In this document: positions 1-8,167 of the stretch, in pieces
How the letters are laid out: every line of letters begins with the position of its first letter
Numbering within the stretch: position 1 is the first letter of the stretch
NCBI GenBank assembly: GCA_048594975.1
Contig: JBMDXQ010000014.1
Location: forward strand, 1 to 64,000
Direction: 5' to 3'
Source: JBMDXB01 sp048594975
Lineage (GTDB): Bacteria > Acidobacteriota > Vicinamibacteria > Vicinamibacterales > 2-12-FULL-66-21
DNA length: 64,000 nt
Program-made: the position numbers and the translations under genes
Notes under the pieces: model-generated
Databases searched by the model: none
Told to the model about the DNA's origin: nothing
The model's input: only the letters and a program-made list of their open reading frames with translations

Positions 1-159
1 CGCCGGCCGACAGAGTTGAATTGGCCCACACGCCTCTCCTGCCCAGCGCGTTGCGCGCGCATCTTGCAGACTCGCAAAGGGCAACTCGCGTGCCTGTCAG
101 GCTGCTCGGTAGACACGTGGAAGGAAGTTGGGTGTCCGTCACACGCCCGGCGCTCTCGG

Positions 160-203
160 GCCGCCATCGTCGCGAAATCTCGCGAATTCGCGACGATGGC
201 GGC
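160..203. repeat. perfect inverted repeat (17-bp arms, 10-nt spacer)
   Basis: Positions 160-176 and 187-203 are exact reverse complements. The arm core is CCGCCATCGTCGCGAA, separated by a 10-nt spacer that itself contains TCGCGA. No T-run follows, so it is not a classical intrinsic terminator. It could be a dyad operator, a REP-type palindrome or a structured 3' end. It lies in about 390 bases at the left edge where no convincing gene was seen. Confidence 0.75.
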
Positions 204-387
204 TCGCCAAAGCGCGCGCTCGAGGTGCGATCTGTCGAAGCCAGCACCCGCGTGCGATACGAGTGCTGCGATGACGCGCCGCCGCCGAGCGAAGACTTCA
301 CCCGGGCGGCCGAAGGACCCGCAGGCGCCTCATGGACGATGGCACCAGAGGTGGACTCGTGCGCGTCGACCCTCGGGAGGTGCCCAG

Positions 388-615
388 TTATGCGATTTCG
401 ACTTCAACGCCAAAGCGATGCGTCCAACGAACAGCCACGCTGCCACCCAGCCGCGCGGATGTGCTCGAACGGGGAACTGCGAGAATTGTGGCCTCCACCT
501 GCGCATCGAGTGGCGCTCGCTCGCGTGCCGTCGTCTGACCCCACACCGGAGCGGCAGCCGCGACGATCCCCCCCAGCACGCACACGATCAACAGCAGACT
601 CTGTCTGGTCACCAT
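388..615 (-). CDS. short secreted protein, probably the 5' remnant of an outer-membrane barrel gene
   Basis: The 75-residue product begins with a clear Sec signal peptide (hydrophobic residues 6-22, probable cleavage after Val-Trp-Gly-Gln). A short stretch follows that looks like the first strands of a small beta-barrel (LGGSVAVRWTHRFGVEVEIA) and then a stop. An AGGGAGA ribosome site sits 6 nt before the ATG, so the start looks genuine. Barrel proteins of this kind are normally 150-220 residues, as in the intact example at 3704-4285, so this is probably a truncated gene. It lies 33 nt downstream of the oxidoreductase stop on the same strand. The function is unknown. Confidence 0.45.
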   Translation of the reverse strand: MVTRQSLLLIVCVLGGIVAAAAPVWGQTTARERAPLDAQVEATILAVPRSSTSARLGGSVAVRWTHRFGVEVEIA

Positions 616-648
616 CGTGTTCTCCCTTGGATGCCGTACGCGTAATCA

Positions 649-2115
649 TCAAAACGCGCGGTTCGTCAGCCCTGGCCTCCCCACCGCCGTCATGACGGCA
701 TCCGCGGCAAAGATACCGGACATCATCGCGGGGCCAACTCCGTAGCCCGGATACGTGGACTGACCGGCCAGCACCAGCCCGGGAATGGCCGACTTCTGGG
801 CAAATTGCTCCTGCGGCGGTACCGCTGGCGACAGTCCATACAGCGCCCCTTGATACAGGTGCATCTGGTCTCGGAAATCTGTCGGCGTTCGGAGTCTCAC
901 GACCGCGATATCGAGATGATGGCGGCGGCGAAGCGCCTGGATGGCCGAGTCGGCAACTTCCTGCCTGCGCGCATCGTCCCACTGCCCGAGCGCCAGGTGT
1001 GGCGCAAGCGGAACGAACATTTCGATGATGCTGCCTCCCGTTGGCGCCAGCTCTGGCAGCGCCATGGTTGGCACCGAATACACAGGCCATCTGACGCTGC
1101 CGGGATCCTGAACCACGACTTCGTGCTGCATCTCCATCATGGGCAGCACCATGTTCACGAGCGCCGGCGTCCCGACGGCGTTCGCTAGACCGAATTGCAC
1201 GCTGACGGCGCGATGGGACAGGCGCGCTCCTTGGATCCGGCCTGTGATCGACCCTGGCACATGGGCCAATTCGACCAGGGATGTAAACGTCGCCATCGGG
1301 CTGACAGTCGAGATGACGGCGGACGCTTCCACCCTCTCGTCTCTCAACTGCACGCCCCGCGCTCGCCCACCCTCAACGATGATGCGGTTCACGTGTGACG
1401 CGAGCCGGATCTGCCCGCCCTGCCGCCGCAATTCGGCCGCGAGTGCAGTCGAAATGCGTCCCATGCCCCCCTCGGGCAAGAACAATCCATCCCGGAGCAT
1501 GGCGACCAGCCCGAGAATCGACGCGACCGGCATGTGGTCCGGCGGGAGTCCCGTGTGCAGTAACGCTCCTGCGAACGCCGCCCGGATCCGCGCATCGCCG
1601 ATGAGACGTCGCAATTCGGAACCGACAGTGCCACGCAGTTTGTGCAGGTGCTTCCAGCCATAGCGCACGGCACGCCACGGCGAGAAGGGCGCGGCAACAA
1701 GGTGGTCGATTGCGGTATCGAGAACCGGCGCCCACCTCCTCAACATGCGCTGCAGCTCGGTCTGTAGCAGCGTGCGGTCAAGCGCGCCGCCTTCGATCCG
1801 CACGTCGTGTCCCTCCCGCCATGTGACCAGCGCGCCGTCCGGCAGACAGGCCGAGAACATCGAGTTGATCTTGCGCAAGGGGACCAGGGCGGCCCGATCG
1901 AGACCCAGCGTCGCAAACGCGGCATCGAGCAGGCGGGGGACGGCGAGATAGACCGCTCCGTCATGGAATGTGTAACCGGCGAGGCATGTCGTCGCGCAAC
2001 AGCCGCCAGCTTTCTCATTGGCCTCGAACACGGTGACGTTCGTGCCGCGGCGCGCAAGCAGACAGCCGGCCGCCAGGCCCGATACGCCGCCGCCGACAAT
2101 GGCGATGCTGCTCAC
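649..2115 (-). CDS. NAD(P)/FAD-dependent oxidoreductase, phytoene desaturase / carotene isomerase (CrtI-like) superfamily
   Basis: The N-terminus is a dinucleotide-binding Rossmann fold (SSIAIVGGGVSGLAAGCLLA) followed by an acidic strand end (VTVFEANEKAGG). The C-terminus carries the flavin-binding signature of the CrtI/CrtISO and all-trans-retinol saturase families (LVLAGQSTYPGYGVGPAMMS). The length of about 488 residues is normal. The reading frame stays open upstream to an ATG at 2187, but GTG at 2115 is preferred. It gives a start two residues before the Rossmann strand and a GTGA overlap with the upstream methyltransferase stop at 2112-2114, which is the usual arrangement for translational coupling. 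Members oxidise or isomerise polyenes or related lipids. The substrate here cannot be told from sequence, and no carotenoid synthesis genes are nearby. Confidence 0.85.
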   Translation of the reverse strand: MSSIAIVGGGVSGLAAGCLLARRGTNVTVFEANEKAGGCCATTCLAGYTFHDGAVYLAVPRLLDAAFATLGLDRAALVPLRKINSMFSACLPDGALVTWREGHDVRIEGGALDRTLLQTELQRMLRRWAPVLDTAIDHLVAAPFSPWRAVRYGWKHLHKLRGTVGSELRRLIGDARIRAAFAGALLHTGLPPDHMPVASILGLVAMLRDGLFLPEGGMGRISTALAAELRRQGGQIRLASHVNRIIVEGGRARGVQLRDERVEASAVISTVSPMATFTSLVELAHVPGSITGRIQGARLSHRAVSVQFGLANAVGTPALVNMVLPMMEMQHEVVVQDPGSVRWPVYSVPTMALPELAPTGGSIIEMFVPLAPHLALGQWDDARRQEVADSAIQALRRRHHLDIAVVRLRTPTDFRDQMHLYQGALYGLSPAVPPQEQFAQKSAIPGLVLAGQSTYPGYGVGPAMMSGIFAADAVMTAVGRPGLTNRAF

Positions 2116-2654
2116 TGCGACATCACTCGCGTTCGACTGCCGCCCGGCGTTGTGCCCGGCCGCCACGGACGGAGGCGTGGCCACCAACCGGGTACCGCTC
2201 GCCGGTCCGCCTCGTACTGGGTGCCAAACCGCGACTGAAGTGTTGGTTCTTCATACACGCGCACGAACGACACGAACGCGACGCCGAGCACCGCGGCGTG
2301 AATCAACAACGAGCTTTGGCCAAGCAGGATCGCTTGTCCAACGATCACCAACAACAGCGCGAGGTACATCGGATTGCGGACGTGGCGATACAGTCCGCCG
2401 ATGACCAGGTGCGCCGTCGGCGCGACCGGCGCTGGCGTACCTTCACCTTCAATGACGAATCTGGTGAAGGCGTGCACCAGCACGCCTGCGCCGAGGACGC
2501 CGAGGATCGCGCCTACCATTTGCGCCGCGCGGCCGTACGGCAGTGGGTGCGCCACCTGCCATCGCGTGAGCCACCATGGAATGACGCCCGCGACACTCGC
2601 CGGTGCGATCAGAAAGAAGAGCACGCTGCCCACTACGGCGGTGGACTTTCGCAA
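2112..2654 (-). CDS. isoprenylcysteine carboxyl methyltransferase (ICMT)-like integral membrane methyltransferase
   Basis: The 180-residue protein has four or five hydrophobic segments and the two C-terminal signatures of bacterial ICMT/PEMT-like proteins. The first is GLYRHVRNPMYLAL, around residues 88-101. The second is an EEPTLQSRFGTQYEADRRAV motif preceding a tryptophan-containing tail. The family transfers methyl groups from SAM to lipid or prenyl substrates in the inner membrane. Its stop overlaps the start of the FAD oxidoreductase by 4 nt, so the two probably form an operon acting on the same lipid. That pairing is inference. Confidence 0.85.
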   Translation of the reverse strand: MRKSTAVVGSVLFFLIAPASVAGVIPWWLTRWQVAHPLPYGRAAQMVGAILGVLGAGVLVHAFTRFVIEGEGTPAPVAPTAHLVIGGLYRHVRNPMYLALLLVIVGQAILLGQSSLLIHAAVLGVAFVSFVRVYEEPTLQSRFGTQYEADRRAVPGWWPRLRPWRPGTTPGGSRTRVMSQ

Positions 2655-2893
2655 CAGCTACACCTCTCCATTCCAACCCGGTCCGTCTGGCCGACCACAC
2701 CGCCATGACTGCTAACCTTCCGTGGTCTCGAACTCCGCGGGCGACAACGGCGGCCGCTGGTGGTGGTCGAACAGCAGGCCGAACCGGTCGATCCGCCAAA
2801 GCTGGGCGACGACCAGGATGACGGTGTCGAATGCCGCGCGGCCCACACACTTACACGATTCGCACGCCAGGGTCTTGAGCGAGCAATCAACCG

Positions 2894-3447
2894 TCACTGC
2901 CTTCCCACGTCAAAGGAAACGCCGTGAGAAACGCGCCAGTGCTCCGATGCGTTTCCACCGAACGACCTGAACCAGCGCGCGTCGGTCCGCATTCCCCACG
3001 TGTCATCGACCGGAACCTTGAGCCCGCCTCCAGCGTTGACAAAGAGCCCCACCAGGCGCTCTGTGCCGATCACGGAGCCGCCGGGGGCAACGATCGGCGC
3101 ACCGAATTGTTCGAGACCGGCACCGGCCGCGAGATACGGGATGGTTCGTCCCGCGCGCGGAAACGCGTACAGCAGATTTGCGCTGGAACTGAGAAAGCTC
3201 ATACGGCCCTCGCTGCGCCGGAAACCAACCTCCGCCTCGATGCTGAAGTTCGAGGTGACCGGAAAGCTGATGGCAGTGCCGACGGGGGATGACCCGCTCG
3301 AGCAAATGCGACAAATGGTGTAATTTCGACGGCCGAGGACTTCGCCTGCGGTGCAGGAGCGGGCGCGTCCTGGGCGCGCGCCGGGGATATCGCTATCGCT
3401 AGCGCCGGCACCACCATGATCGGACTTCTGAATGTGAACGCCTTCAT
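2894..3447 (-). pseudogene. frameshifted outer-membrane beta-barrel protein
   Basis: The frame starting at ATG 3447 encodes a signal peptide ending ISPARAQ and then VEITPFVAFA. Near 3301-3303 the barrel sequence jumps to another frame, which continues SSGSSPVGTAISFPVTSNFS and runs to a proper end at 2894 (HGVSFDVGRQ). Removing one base shift joins the two parts into a normal protein of about 185 residues with alternating hydrophobic strands, a Gly-rich periplasmic turn (YLAAGAGLEQFGAP) and a terminal strand. Upstream bases in the second frame (to 3649) are shadow sequence. This is either a recent pseudogene or an assembly error. The related intact barrel gene lies just upstream at 3704-4285. 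Confidence 0.7.
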
Positions 3448-3531
3448 TTGTAGCTCCTTGGTATGTGGGTCTTCTCGATCTGCGCCTCAGCGAGCGCGTC
3501 AGCGCGTCGTCTCCAATCCGTGTTCCTCGTG

Positions 3532-3690
3532 CTCCAGAAGGAAGAACGTGACGCCATCGAGACTGCGCTGCGCGCTTCCCGCTGCCGGGTTGCCGGACCA
3601 GAGGGTGCCGCCAGGCGATTGGGCCTGGCGCCGTCGACGCTCGAGTCACGGATTCAGCGCCTGGGCCTCGACAAATACCGCTATCGGATG
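3532..3690 (+). pseudogene. orphan Fis-type helix-turn-helix, relic of a sigma-54-dependent regulator
   Basis: A plus-strand frame encodes about 53 residues matching the C-terminal DNA-binding end of NtrC/FhlA-type regulators. It has the usual helix pattern (ERDAIETALRASRCRVAGP, then GAARRLGLAPSTLESRIQRL and GLDKYRYR). The AAA+ domain that should precede it is absent, and the sequence upstream is unrelated. It is wedged between two minus-strand barrel genes. The complete regulator at 56907-58472 ends in a comparable domain but differs in sequence, so this is not a copy of that gene. It is a fragment left by rearrangement. Confidence 0.65.
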
Positions 3691-3703
3691 CGAAGACCCA
3701 TCT

Positions 3704-4285
3704 CTAGAACGGCACCTTGATCCCGAACGTCCATGTGAAAGCTGTCAGCGTGTTGTCAGCAAGCTCGGGGAACTTCTTCTCCTTGTCCAGGATGTGCACG
3801 TTCATCTCGGACTTCACGGCGAAGGTCCGGAAGTAGTATTCGCCGCCCCACCCGAGGCTTCCGCCTGGTTTGGTCACCGAACTGCCCACCAGATTGCCGC
3901 TTTCACGCCCGCTGAGAAAGTAGGCGCCGCCGCCGACGGTGGCGAATGGACGAAAGCGGCCAACCTCCCAGTTGTATAGAACATTGAGAGTGAGATGATG
4001 GCGCCGCAGGTTCCGGTCCGGCATCGAATCGAATTGCGGCGCCGCCCATCCATACATCACGCGCAGACTGGTTCGCGCCGTGTAGTAGTACTCGACGAAC
4101 GCATCGACGTTCGCGGTCGCCGCCTGCAAGATCGGCACACCGTCGGACGCGCCGTTGTCAGACGCAAGAAAGCCGACATTGCCGCCAATCGCCACAGTGT
4201 TTTCGCGCGGGCGTTCAGGCTGCGCCATCGCTGGCTGCGGCCACGATCCGGTCAGTATCACGACGACAATGGTCCCGGCTCGCAT
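3704..4285 (-). CDS. outer-membrane beta-barrel protein (OmpW/opacity-like)
   Basis: The 193-residue protein has a signal peptide (hydrophobic core residues 4-20, cleavage near AMAQ). Alternating-residue strands typical of an 8-stranded barrel follow, such as ANVDAFVEYYYTARTSLRVM, RPFATVGGGAYF and SLGWGGEYYF. It ends with Phe (FGIKVPF), the usual BAM recognition signal. The length is normal and all strands seem present. The role is unknown: such proteins are often structural or porin-like. The next gene on the same strand is the frameshifted barrel at 2894-3447. Confidence 0.8.
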   Translation of the reverse strand: MRAGTIVVVILTGSWPQPAMAQPERPRENTVAIGGNVGFLASDNGASDGVPILQAATANVDAFVEYYYTARTSLRVMYGWAAPQFDSMPDRNLRRHHLTLNVLYNWEVGRFRPFATVGGGAYFLSGRESGNLVGSSVTKPGGSLGWGGEYYFRTFAVKSEMNVHILDKEKKFPELADNTLTAFTWTFGIKVPF

Positions 4286-5086
4286 GTTGAAGTTTTCCTT
4301 TCAGGATCGACCAAGGGCGAGTCCCGTGGACGCCAGAGCGATAACGAGCGAGGTGGCAGGGACGGTGATGAGGTTCGGTCGGTCCGGGAGGCTTCTCGTC
4401 ATCTAGCGCTTCGGGATCGTGAGACGGCAAGCCGCGTGCCTGTGCGATAGGGGCCGTGAGTGCCTGCCATTCGCGCTGCGGCGACAATTCGTCCATGCCG
4501 AGCACTCGCGAGTTCTCGCGAGTTCGCGACGGACCCGTTCGTGTTGTCCGCTTCTTCGGTGGAGAGCCCCCCAGGCGAGATGTGTCTGCGTTGGAGCACA
4601 CACTGCGCGTGCACGTGGTTGCTGAGCGCCCGCCCGAGCGGCGTTGCTGCGGGCGTCCCAGAGGGACGTCCTTCCTGCAGAACCTCCACCTCCCGCGGCC
4701 CATCCAGTGCGGCCTTCGACACTAACAGGCACGAGCCGCCATGCTGCGCAGGCCAGCACGCGCAGTCGAAAGCGGACTCGCCCGCGTCGACCACCACGAC
4801 CCCGTTTCCCTTCGAGCGCCGCCGCATTGCCGATCGCGCTTGAATGAAGCACGTCGCCAACGAACCGCTCGCTGCCGTTGTCTTCAGCTGTAATTCAAAC
4901 GCGGCGCCCGCGCCGCTGCGCGTGCGCGAAACCCTGCACACCTCGGTGCCGAGCCGCAGCAGCGGCCGCAAGGCAAACTGATCAGAGCGCGCGTGCCGTC
5001 ACCAATCCTGCGAGGCCGAAGGCGAGCGTCGTGAGTCGATGTCAGGAATGACGCGGACGCTGACCCATTGGGTCTCTCAGAGCTAC
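4286..5086. other. 800-base stretch without a convincing gene
   Basis: Open frames on both strands are long only because of base composition; none has a recognisable domain, credible start or amphipathic pattern. Around 4506-4530 there is a cluster of repeated CTCGCGAGTT units containing three TCGCGA palindromes. That short repeat is the only structure I can point to. Confidence 0.5.
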
Positions 5087-5473
5087 TCAGCCCTTCCTTC
5101 CCCAACCGTCTACGACAGTGAGTGCAGCGGCGACCAGGAAGCACGCCACCGCGATACTGTCTGCCAGGATCACTCTCGCAAGCGGCTCGTTATACCCGCC
5201 TGTCGACCACGCGAGCGCAACGATCGATGCCAGGCTCACCGCTCCGAGGGCAATGGCTGGGACCCGCATCGCCGGCCGAAACACCGCGGAGAGAACGAAC
5301 CCTCCCAGTAAACCGAGCATGATGGCGCGGTGACGCATCAGGATGGCGAGATTCGGGTCGGTAAACGGGAGGGCGTACATCGAGGTGAGCCGGTCGGCGC
5401 CGAGTACGCCAGTGATCGGAAGGAAGTGAATGAGGCCGGCGACGAGCAAAGACGCCTCTACGACTCGCCTCAC
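5087..5473 (-). CDS. small four-helix integral membrane protein of unknown function
   Basis: This protein of about 128 residues consists of four hydrophobic helices with a conserved-looking first half (HFLPITGVLGADRLTSMYAL, then DPNLAILMRHRAIMLGLLGG). Similar small proteins are widespread and are sometimes mislabelled phosphopantetheine adenylyltransferase. Nothing here suggests a nucleotidyltransferase. GTG at 5473 is chosen because an AGAGG site lies 7 nt upstream and the hydrolase stop (5478-5480) is 4 nt before it; the frame extends further upstream to 5512 with no supporting signal. It is probably cotranscribed with the hydrolase. Confidence 0.75.
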   Translation of the reverse strand: MRRVVEASLLVAGLIHFLPITGVLGADRLTSMYALPFTDPNLAILMRHRAIMLGLLGGFVLSAVFRPAMRVPAIALGAVSLASIVALAWSTGGYNEPLARVILADSIAVACFLVAAALTVVDGWGRKG

Positions 5474-5477
5474 GTGA

Positions 5478-6482
5478 CTACCTCTGACCCAGGAACTGCA
5501 GGATCGCTGCATTCGTCAGGTCCGGCCGTTCGTATTGTGGGAGGTGTCCGGCCGGGATTTCGATGTATCTCGCCGACGGCATGAGCCTCCGCACCTCCTG
5601 ACCAAGACGCGTGGGGATGATCGAGTCGCTCGCTCCCCACAGCACGAGCGTCCGTGTCCCCTGCCGCTCAATTCGCCGAAAGAGATCGCTGGACTCGTTG
5701 ATCGGAAGGTTCGCAATGGAAGACGTCAGCGCCCGCCAGAAGCCCTTGTATTCGAGCTGCCCCCGGAATTGCTCGACAACGTGGTCGACCAGACGAGGGT
5801 CGGCCGAGTACTGCCGGAGCCTCTCCTCCCAGCGTCGCTGGCCTGCGGCGTTCATGACGAGCCGACCTGCCAGTTCACCGACGAGCGGAAGTCGCACCAT
5901 CCGAACGAATCCAATCACCGGGGCGTCCACGCCGTCCGGCGCGATGAGCACGAGGCTCTTCACCCGGGAGGCACGCTGTTCCGCGTAGAGCATGGCCTGC
6001 AGGCCCCCGGACGCCAGGCCGACCAGGTGGACAGGGTCCTCGATTCGCAGCGCGCTCAGCAGGTCGTCGATCTGCCGATTGAAGAGCGCCGCGTCGTACC
6101 GGACTCTGGGGCGATCCGAGAAGCCGCGTCCGTAGAGATCGAAGGTGACGACGCGGTAGCCGGCCTGGGCGAGCGGTCCGATCGTACGCTCGAAGACACC
6201 TCTGGGGATGGAGATTCCGGGAACCAGCAGGACGACGGGGCCTCGCTCAGGCCCCAGTACCTCGTAGTTCGTGTAGCCATCGAAGAGGGCGACGAAGCGT
6301 CCGGGCAGCTGTCTTCGTGCGCGGTCGTCCATGGCGAACGGCTCGCTGTCGCTGGCCAGCAGTGCGAGGCTCAAAGGAAGGACGAGCGGAGCGGCTGCCC
6401 AAAGGAGCCGCCATCTCCTGGGGCGCGCGTGTCGTCCCGGGGTTTTGGGCCGTGGAACGGCGTCGAGGGGACTCGCGTCCAT
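5478..6482 (-). CDS. membrane-anchored alpha/beta-fold hydrolase with an atypical nucleophile elbow
   Basis: The 334-residue protein has a basic N-terminus, one hydrophobic segment (about residues 27-45) and an alpha/beta-hydrolase domain. The oxyanion strand region (VLLVPGISIPRGVFERTIGP), the FDLYGRGFSDRP loop, a candidate acid (LWGASDSIIP) and a candidate histidine (IPAGHLPQYERPD) are all present. The nucleophile elbow should read Gly-X-Ser-X-Gly. It is HLVGLASGGLQ, so Ala replaces the serine and a Ser sits one residue later. The protein may be a non-catalytic relative or may use the displaced serine. It is followed 4 nt later by the small membrane protein gene at 5473. Confidence 0.8.
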   Translation of the reverse strand: MDASPLDAVPRPKTPGRHARPRRWRLLWAAAPLVLPLSLALLASDSEPFAMDDRARRQLPGRFVALFDGYTNYEVLGPERGPVVLLVPGISIPRGVFERTIGPLAQAGYRVVTFDLYGRGFSDRPRVRYDAALFNRQIDDLLSALRIEDPVHLVGLASGGLQAMLYAEQRASRVKSLVLIAPDGVDAPVIGFVRMVRLPLVGELAGRLVMNAAGQRRWEERLRQYSADPRLVDHVVEQFRGQLEYKGFWRALTSSIANLPINESSDLFRRIERQGTRTLVLWGASDSIIPTRLGQEVRRLMPSARYIEIPAGHLPQYERPDLTNAAILQFLGQR

Positions 6483-6841
6483 TCACCGGTTTCCGGTTAG
6501 GTCAGCAGGGTGCTGAATCGTCGCCGCATAGAGCGGAGATTGGCTTCCAGAATCGATCGGTTCAGACCACCGATCGAGGAGGACGAGGCGGGACGTTCGT
6601 TCGAGGCGCATGGCATATCGTGGACGCTCTGTGGTGGAGCTGGATCCCTCAGCCTTTCAAACCTGGGCATTGAGCAGCGGAATGACATGACGCACGGCAG
6701 CATACGCGACAAGAGACGGCCGCTGAAGCAAACTCCGATAGCACAGGCGCTGGCTGCGAACCCCAACCCGGACAGAGTGTTGTCAGGATTCCGCGGGCGT
6801 CGCATCTTGCGCTGCACACTCGCAACGCACATGCCGAGCCA

Positions 6842-6868
6842 TGTCACATTCCGAAGCCCTATCACGTC
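6842..6868 (+). promoter_or_regulatory. ECF41-type promoter P1 (TGTCACA-N16-CGTC)
   Basis: TGTCACA at 6842-6848, a 16-nt spacer and CGTC at 6865-6868 match exactly the promoter published for ECF41 sigma factors. An AGAAGGAG ribosome site and an ATG at 6894 follow. The site is about 330 nt upstream of the ECF41 gene and would make it autoregulated. Confidence 0.8.
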
Positions 6869-6893
6869 TCACGTTGGAGACAGAAGGAGCGAC

Positions 6894-7193
6894 ATGATCA
6901 AATGGGGGCGCGCCCCTGTCAGTTTGGCTTTTGCCATCACCGCGGCGCGAATCCATCCAGCAGTCAAGTACGCCCGTGGCCACGGCAAGGCCTGCACGCG
7001 CATCGTTTCCTTCGCCTTGGGGCTGGGCCCCGCCGGCCCCCCTACACCCTCGCTCGCGGGGACCCCTGCGCCCCGCTCCGCTCGGGTGGCTCGCTCGCGG
7101 CCCTCACGCGCGACACGCGCCGTCGTTGGCGGCACGCCGGTGATGTTCGGTCGCGGCCAGGTACCGGCACTCGTGGCGGTGCGCACGGCGTGA
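6894..7193 (+). CDS. 99-residue ORF between ECF41 promoter P1 and the sigma factor (unrecognised, possibly degenerate)
   Basis: An ATG with an AGAAGGAG site 4 nt upstream opens a 99-codon frame ending in TGA at 7191-7193, which overlaps a GTG (7190) in frame with the sigma gene. The leader, from the promoter through the ribosome site, is nearly duplicated in front of the DUF6223-like gene at 8220, so transcription and initiation here are plausible. The product starts with a weak hydrophobic stretch and then becomes Pro/Ala/Arg-rich with no recognisable domain. It may be a decayed remnant of the enzyme gene normally paired with ECF41 factors, or a coupling leader. Confidence 0.35.
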   Translation: MIKWGRAPVSLAFAITAARIHPAVKYARGHGKACTRIVSFALGLGPAGPPTPSLAGTPAPRSARVARSRPSRATRAVVGGTPVMFGRGQVPALVAVRTA

Positions 7194-8137
7194 GCACCGA
7201 GATGTCGAATCCCGCCGCGAGCTTCGAGCCGTACCGTCGGCGCCTGCTCGGTCTCGCCTACCGCATGCTTGGATCGATGGCTGACGCCGAGGACGCGGTG
7301 CAGGAAGCGTACTTGCGCTGGCACGGGGCCGACCGCGACAACGTATCGGACCCGAGAGCGTTTCTCATGACCACGACGACGCGAATTTGTCTCGACATGC
7401 TAACGTCGGCGCGCGCACGGCGTGAGGAATACGTCGGTCCATGGCTGCCGGAGCCGGTTGTCGACACGGCAGCGCTCGCGCCCGACAAAAGCACGGAGCT
7501 GGCCGAGGATCTGTCCATCGCGCTGCTCTTGACGCTCGACCGGCTGTCGCCGCTCGAGCGCGCGGCCTTCCTGCTGCGCGACGTGTTCGATTTCTCGTTC
7601 AGCGAAGTCGCCTCGGCACTGGAGCGGAGCGAGGCGGCGTGCCGGCAGCTTGCCGCCCGCGCACGCACGCACGTGCGCGCAACGCGACCACGCGGCGCGA
7701 CCGTGCCGCCGGCCCGTTCGGGGGAGATCGATGCGAAACATGCACAACTCCTGTCCGCATTCGCGGCGGCAACCCAGTCGGGCGATCTCAATGCACTGAC
7801 GCAGCTGCTCGCGAGCGACGTGCGCGTCGTGACGGACGGCGGCGGCAAGGTCAGGGCGGCGCGGAACGTGATCGACGGCGCCGATCGCGCGGCGCAGTTC
7901 CTGGTTGACGCCACGCGCAAACGTGCAGGTGCGTGGTGGCGCGAGGACTTCACGCTGCGCTTTGCGACCATCAACGGCCTGCCGGGTGTCATCGTGGACG
8001 GACCCGAGGGACCGGTACAGACGGCGGCGTTCGAGATTGAGGGCGACGTGATTCGAGCGCTGTACGTGGTGCGCAATCCGGACAAGTTGCGGCACTTGGC
8101 GGCGTCATCCACGCCACACCAGAGCGGTCCCGCGTGA
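7190..8137 (+). CDS. ECF41-family RNA polymerase sigma factor (SigJ-like) with SnoaL-like C-terminal domain
   Basis: The protein of about 315 residues has sigma region 2 (RRRLLGLAYRMLGSMADAED and following AVQEAYLRW), region 4 (LSPLERAAFLLRDVFDFSFS through EVASALERSEAACRQLAARA) and a roughly 110-residue SnoaL/NTF2-like extension. All three hallmarks of ECF41 are visible: WLPEP in the linker after region 2, DGGGK in the extension and NPDKL near the end. In this family the extension replaces a separate anti-sigma factor and tunes activity. GTG at 7190 is chosen for its GTGA overlap with the upstream ORF; ATG at 7202 is the alternative and no strong ribosome site separates them. Promoters of its own class lie on both sides. 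Confidence 0.9.
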   Translation: MSTEMSNPAASFEPYRRRLLGLAYRMLGSMADAEDAVQEAYLRWHGADRDNVSDPRAFLMTTTTRICLDMLTSARARREEYVGPWLPEPVVDTAALAPDKSTELAEDLSIALLLTLDRLSPLERAAFLLRDVFDFSFSEVASALERSEAACRQLAARARTHVRATRPRGATVPPARSGEIDAKHAQLLSAFAAATQSGDLNALTQLLASDVRVVTDGGGKVRAARNVIDGADRAAQFLVDATRKRAGAWWREDFTLRFATINGLPGVIVDGPEGPVQTAAFEIEGDVIRALYVVRNPDKLRHLAASSTPHQSGPA

Positions 8138-8167
8138 GAAACTGAACCAGGGCGGGCGGTCGAGTCA

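Noticed and set aside
2712..2897. 61-residue ORF upstream of the ICMT-like gene
   Set aside because: No ribosome site, domain or signal; the two Cys residues alone do not support a gene.
4500..4535. CTCGCGAGTT tandem units as a possible CRISPR or satellite
   Set aside because: Only two or three short degenerate units with no spacers; not an array.
4399..4971. 190-codon minus-strand frame
   Set aside because: No recognisable motif, no good start, and competing frames of similar length in the same interval.
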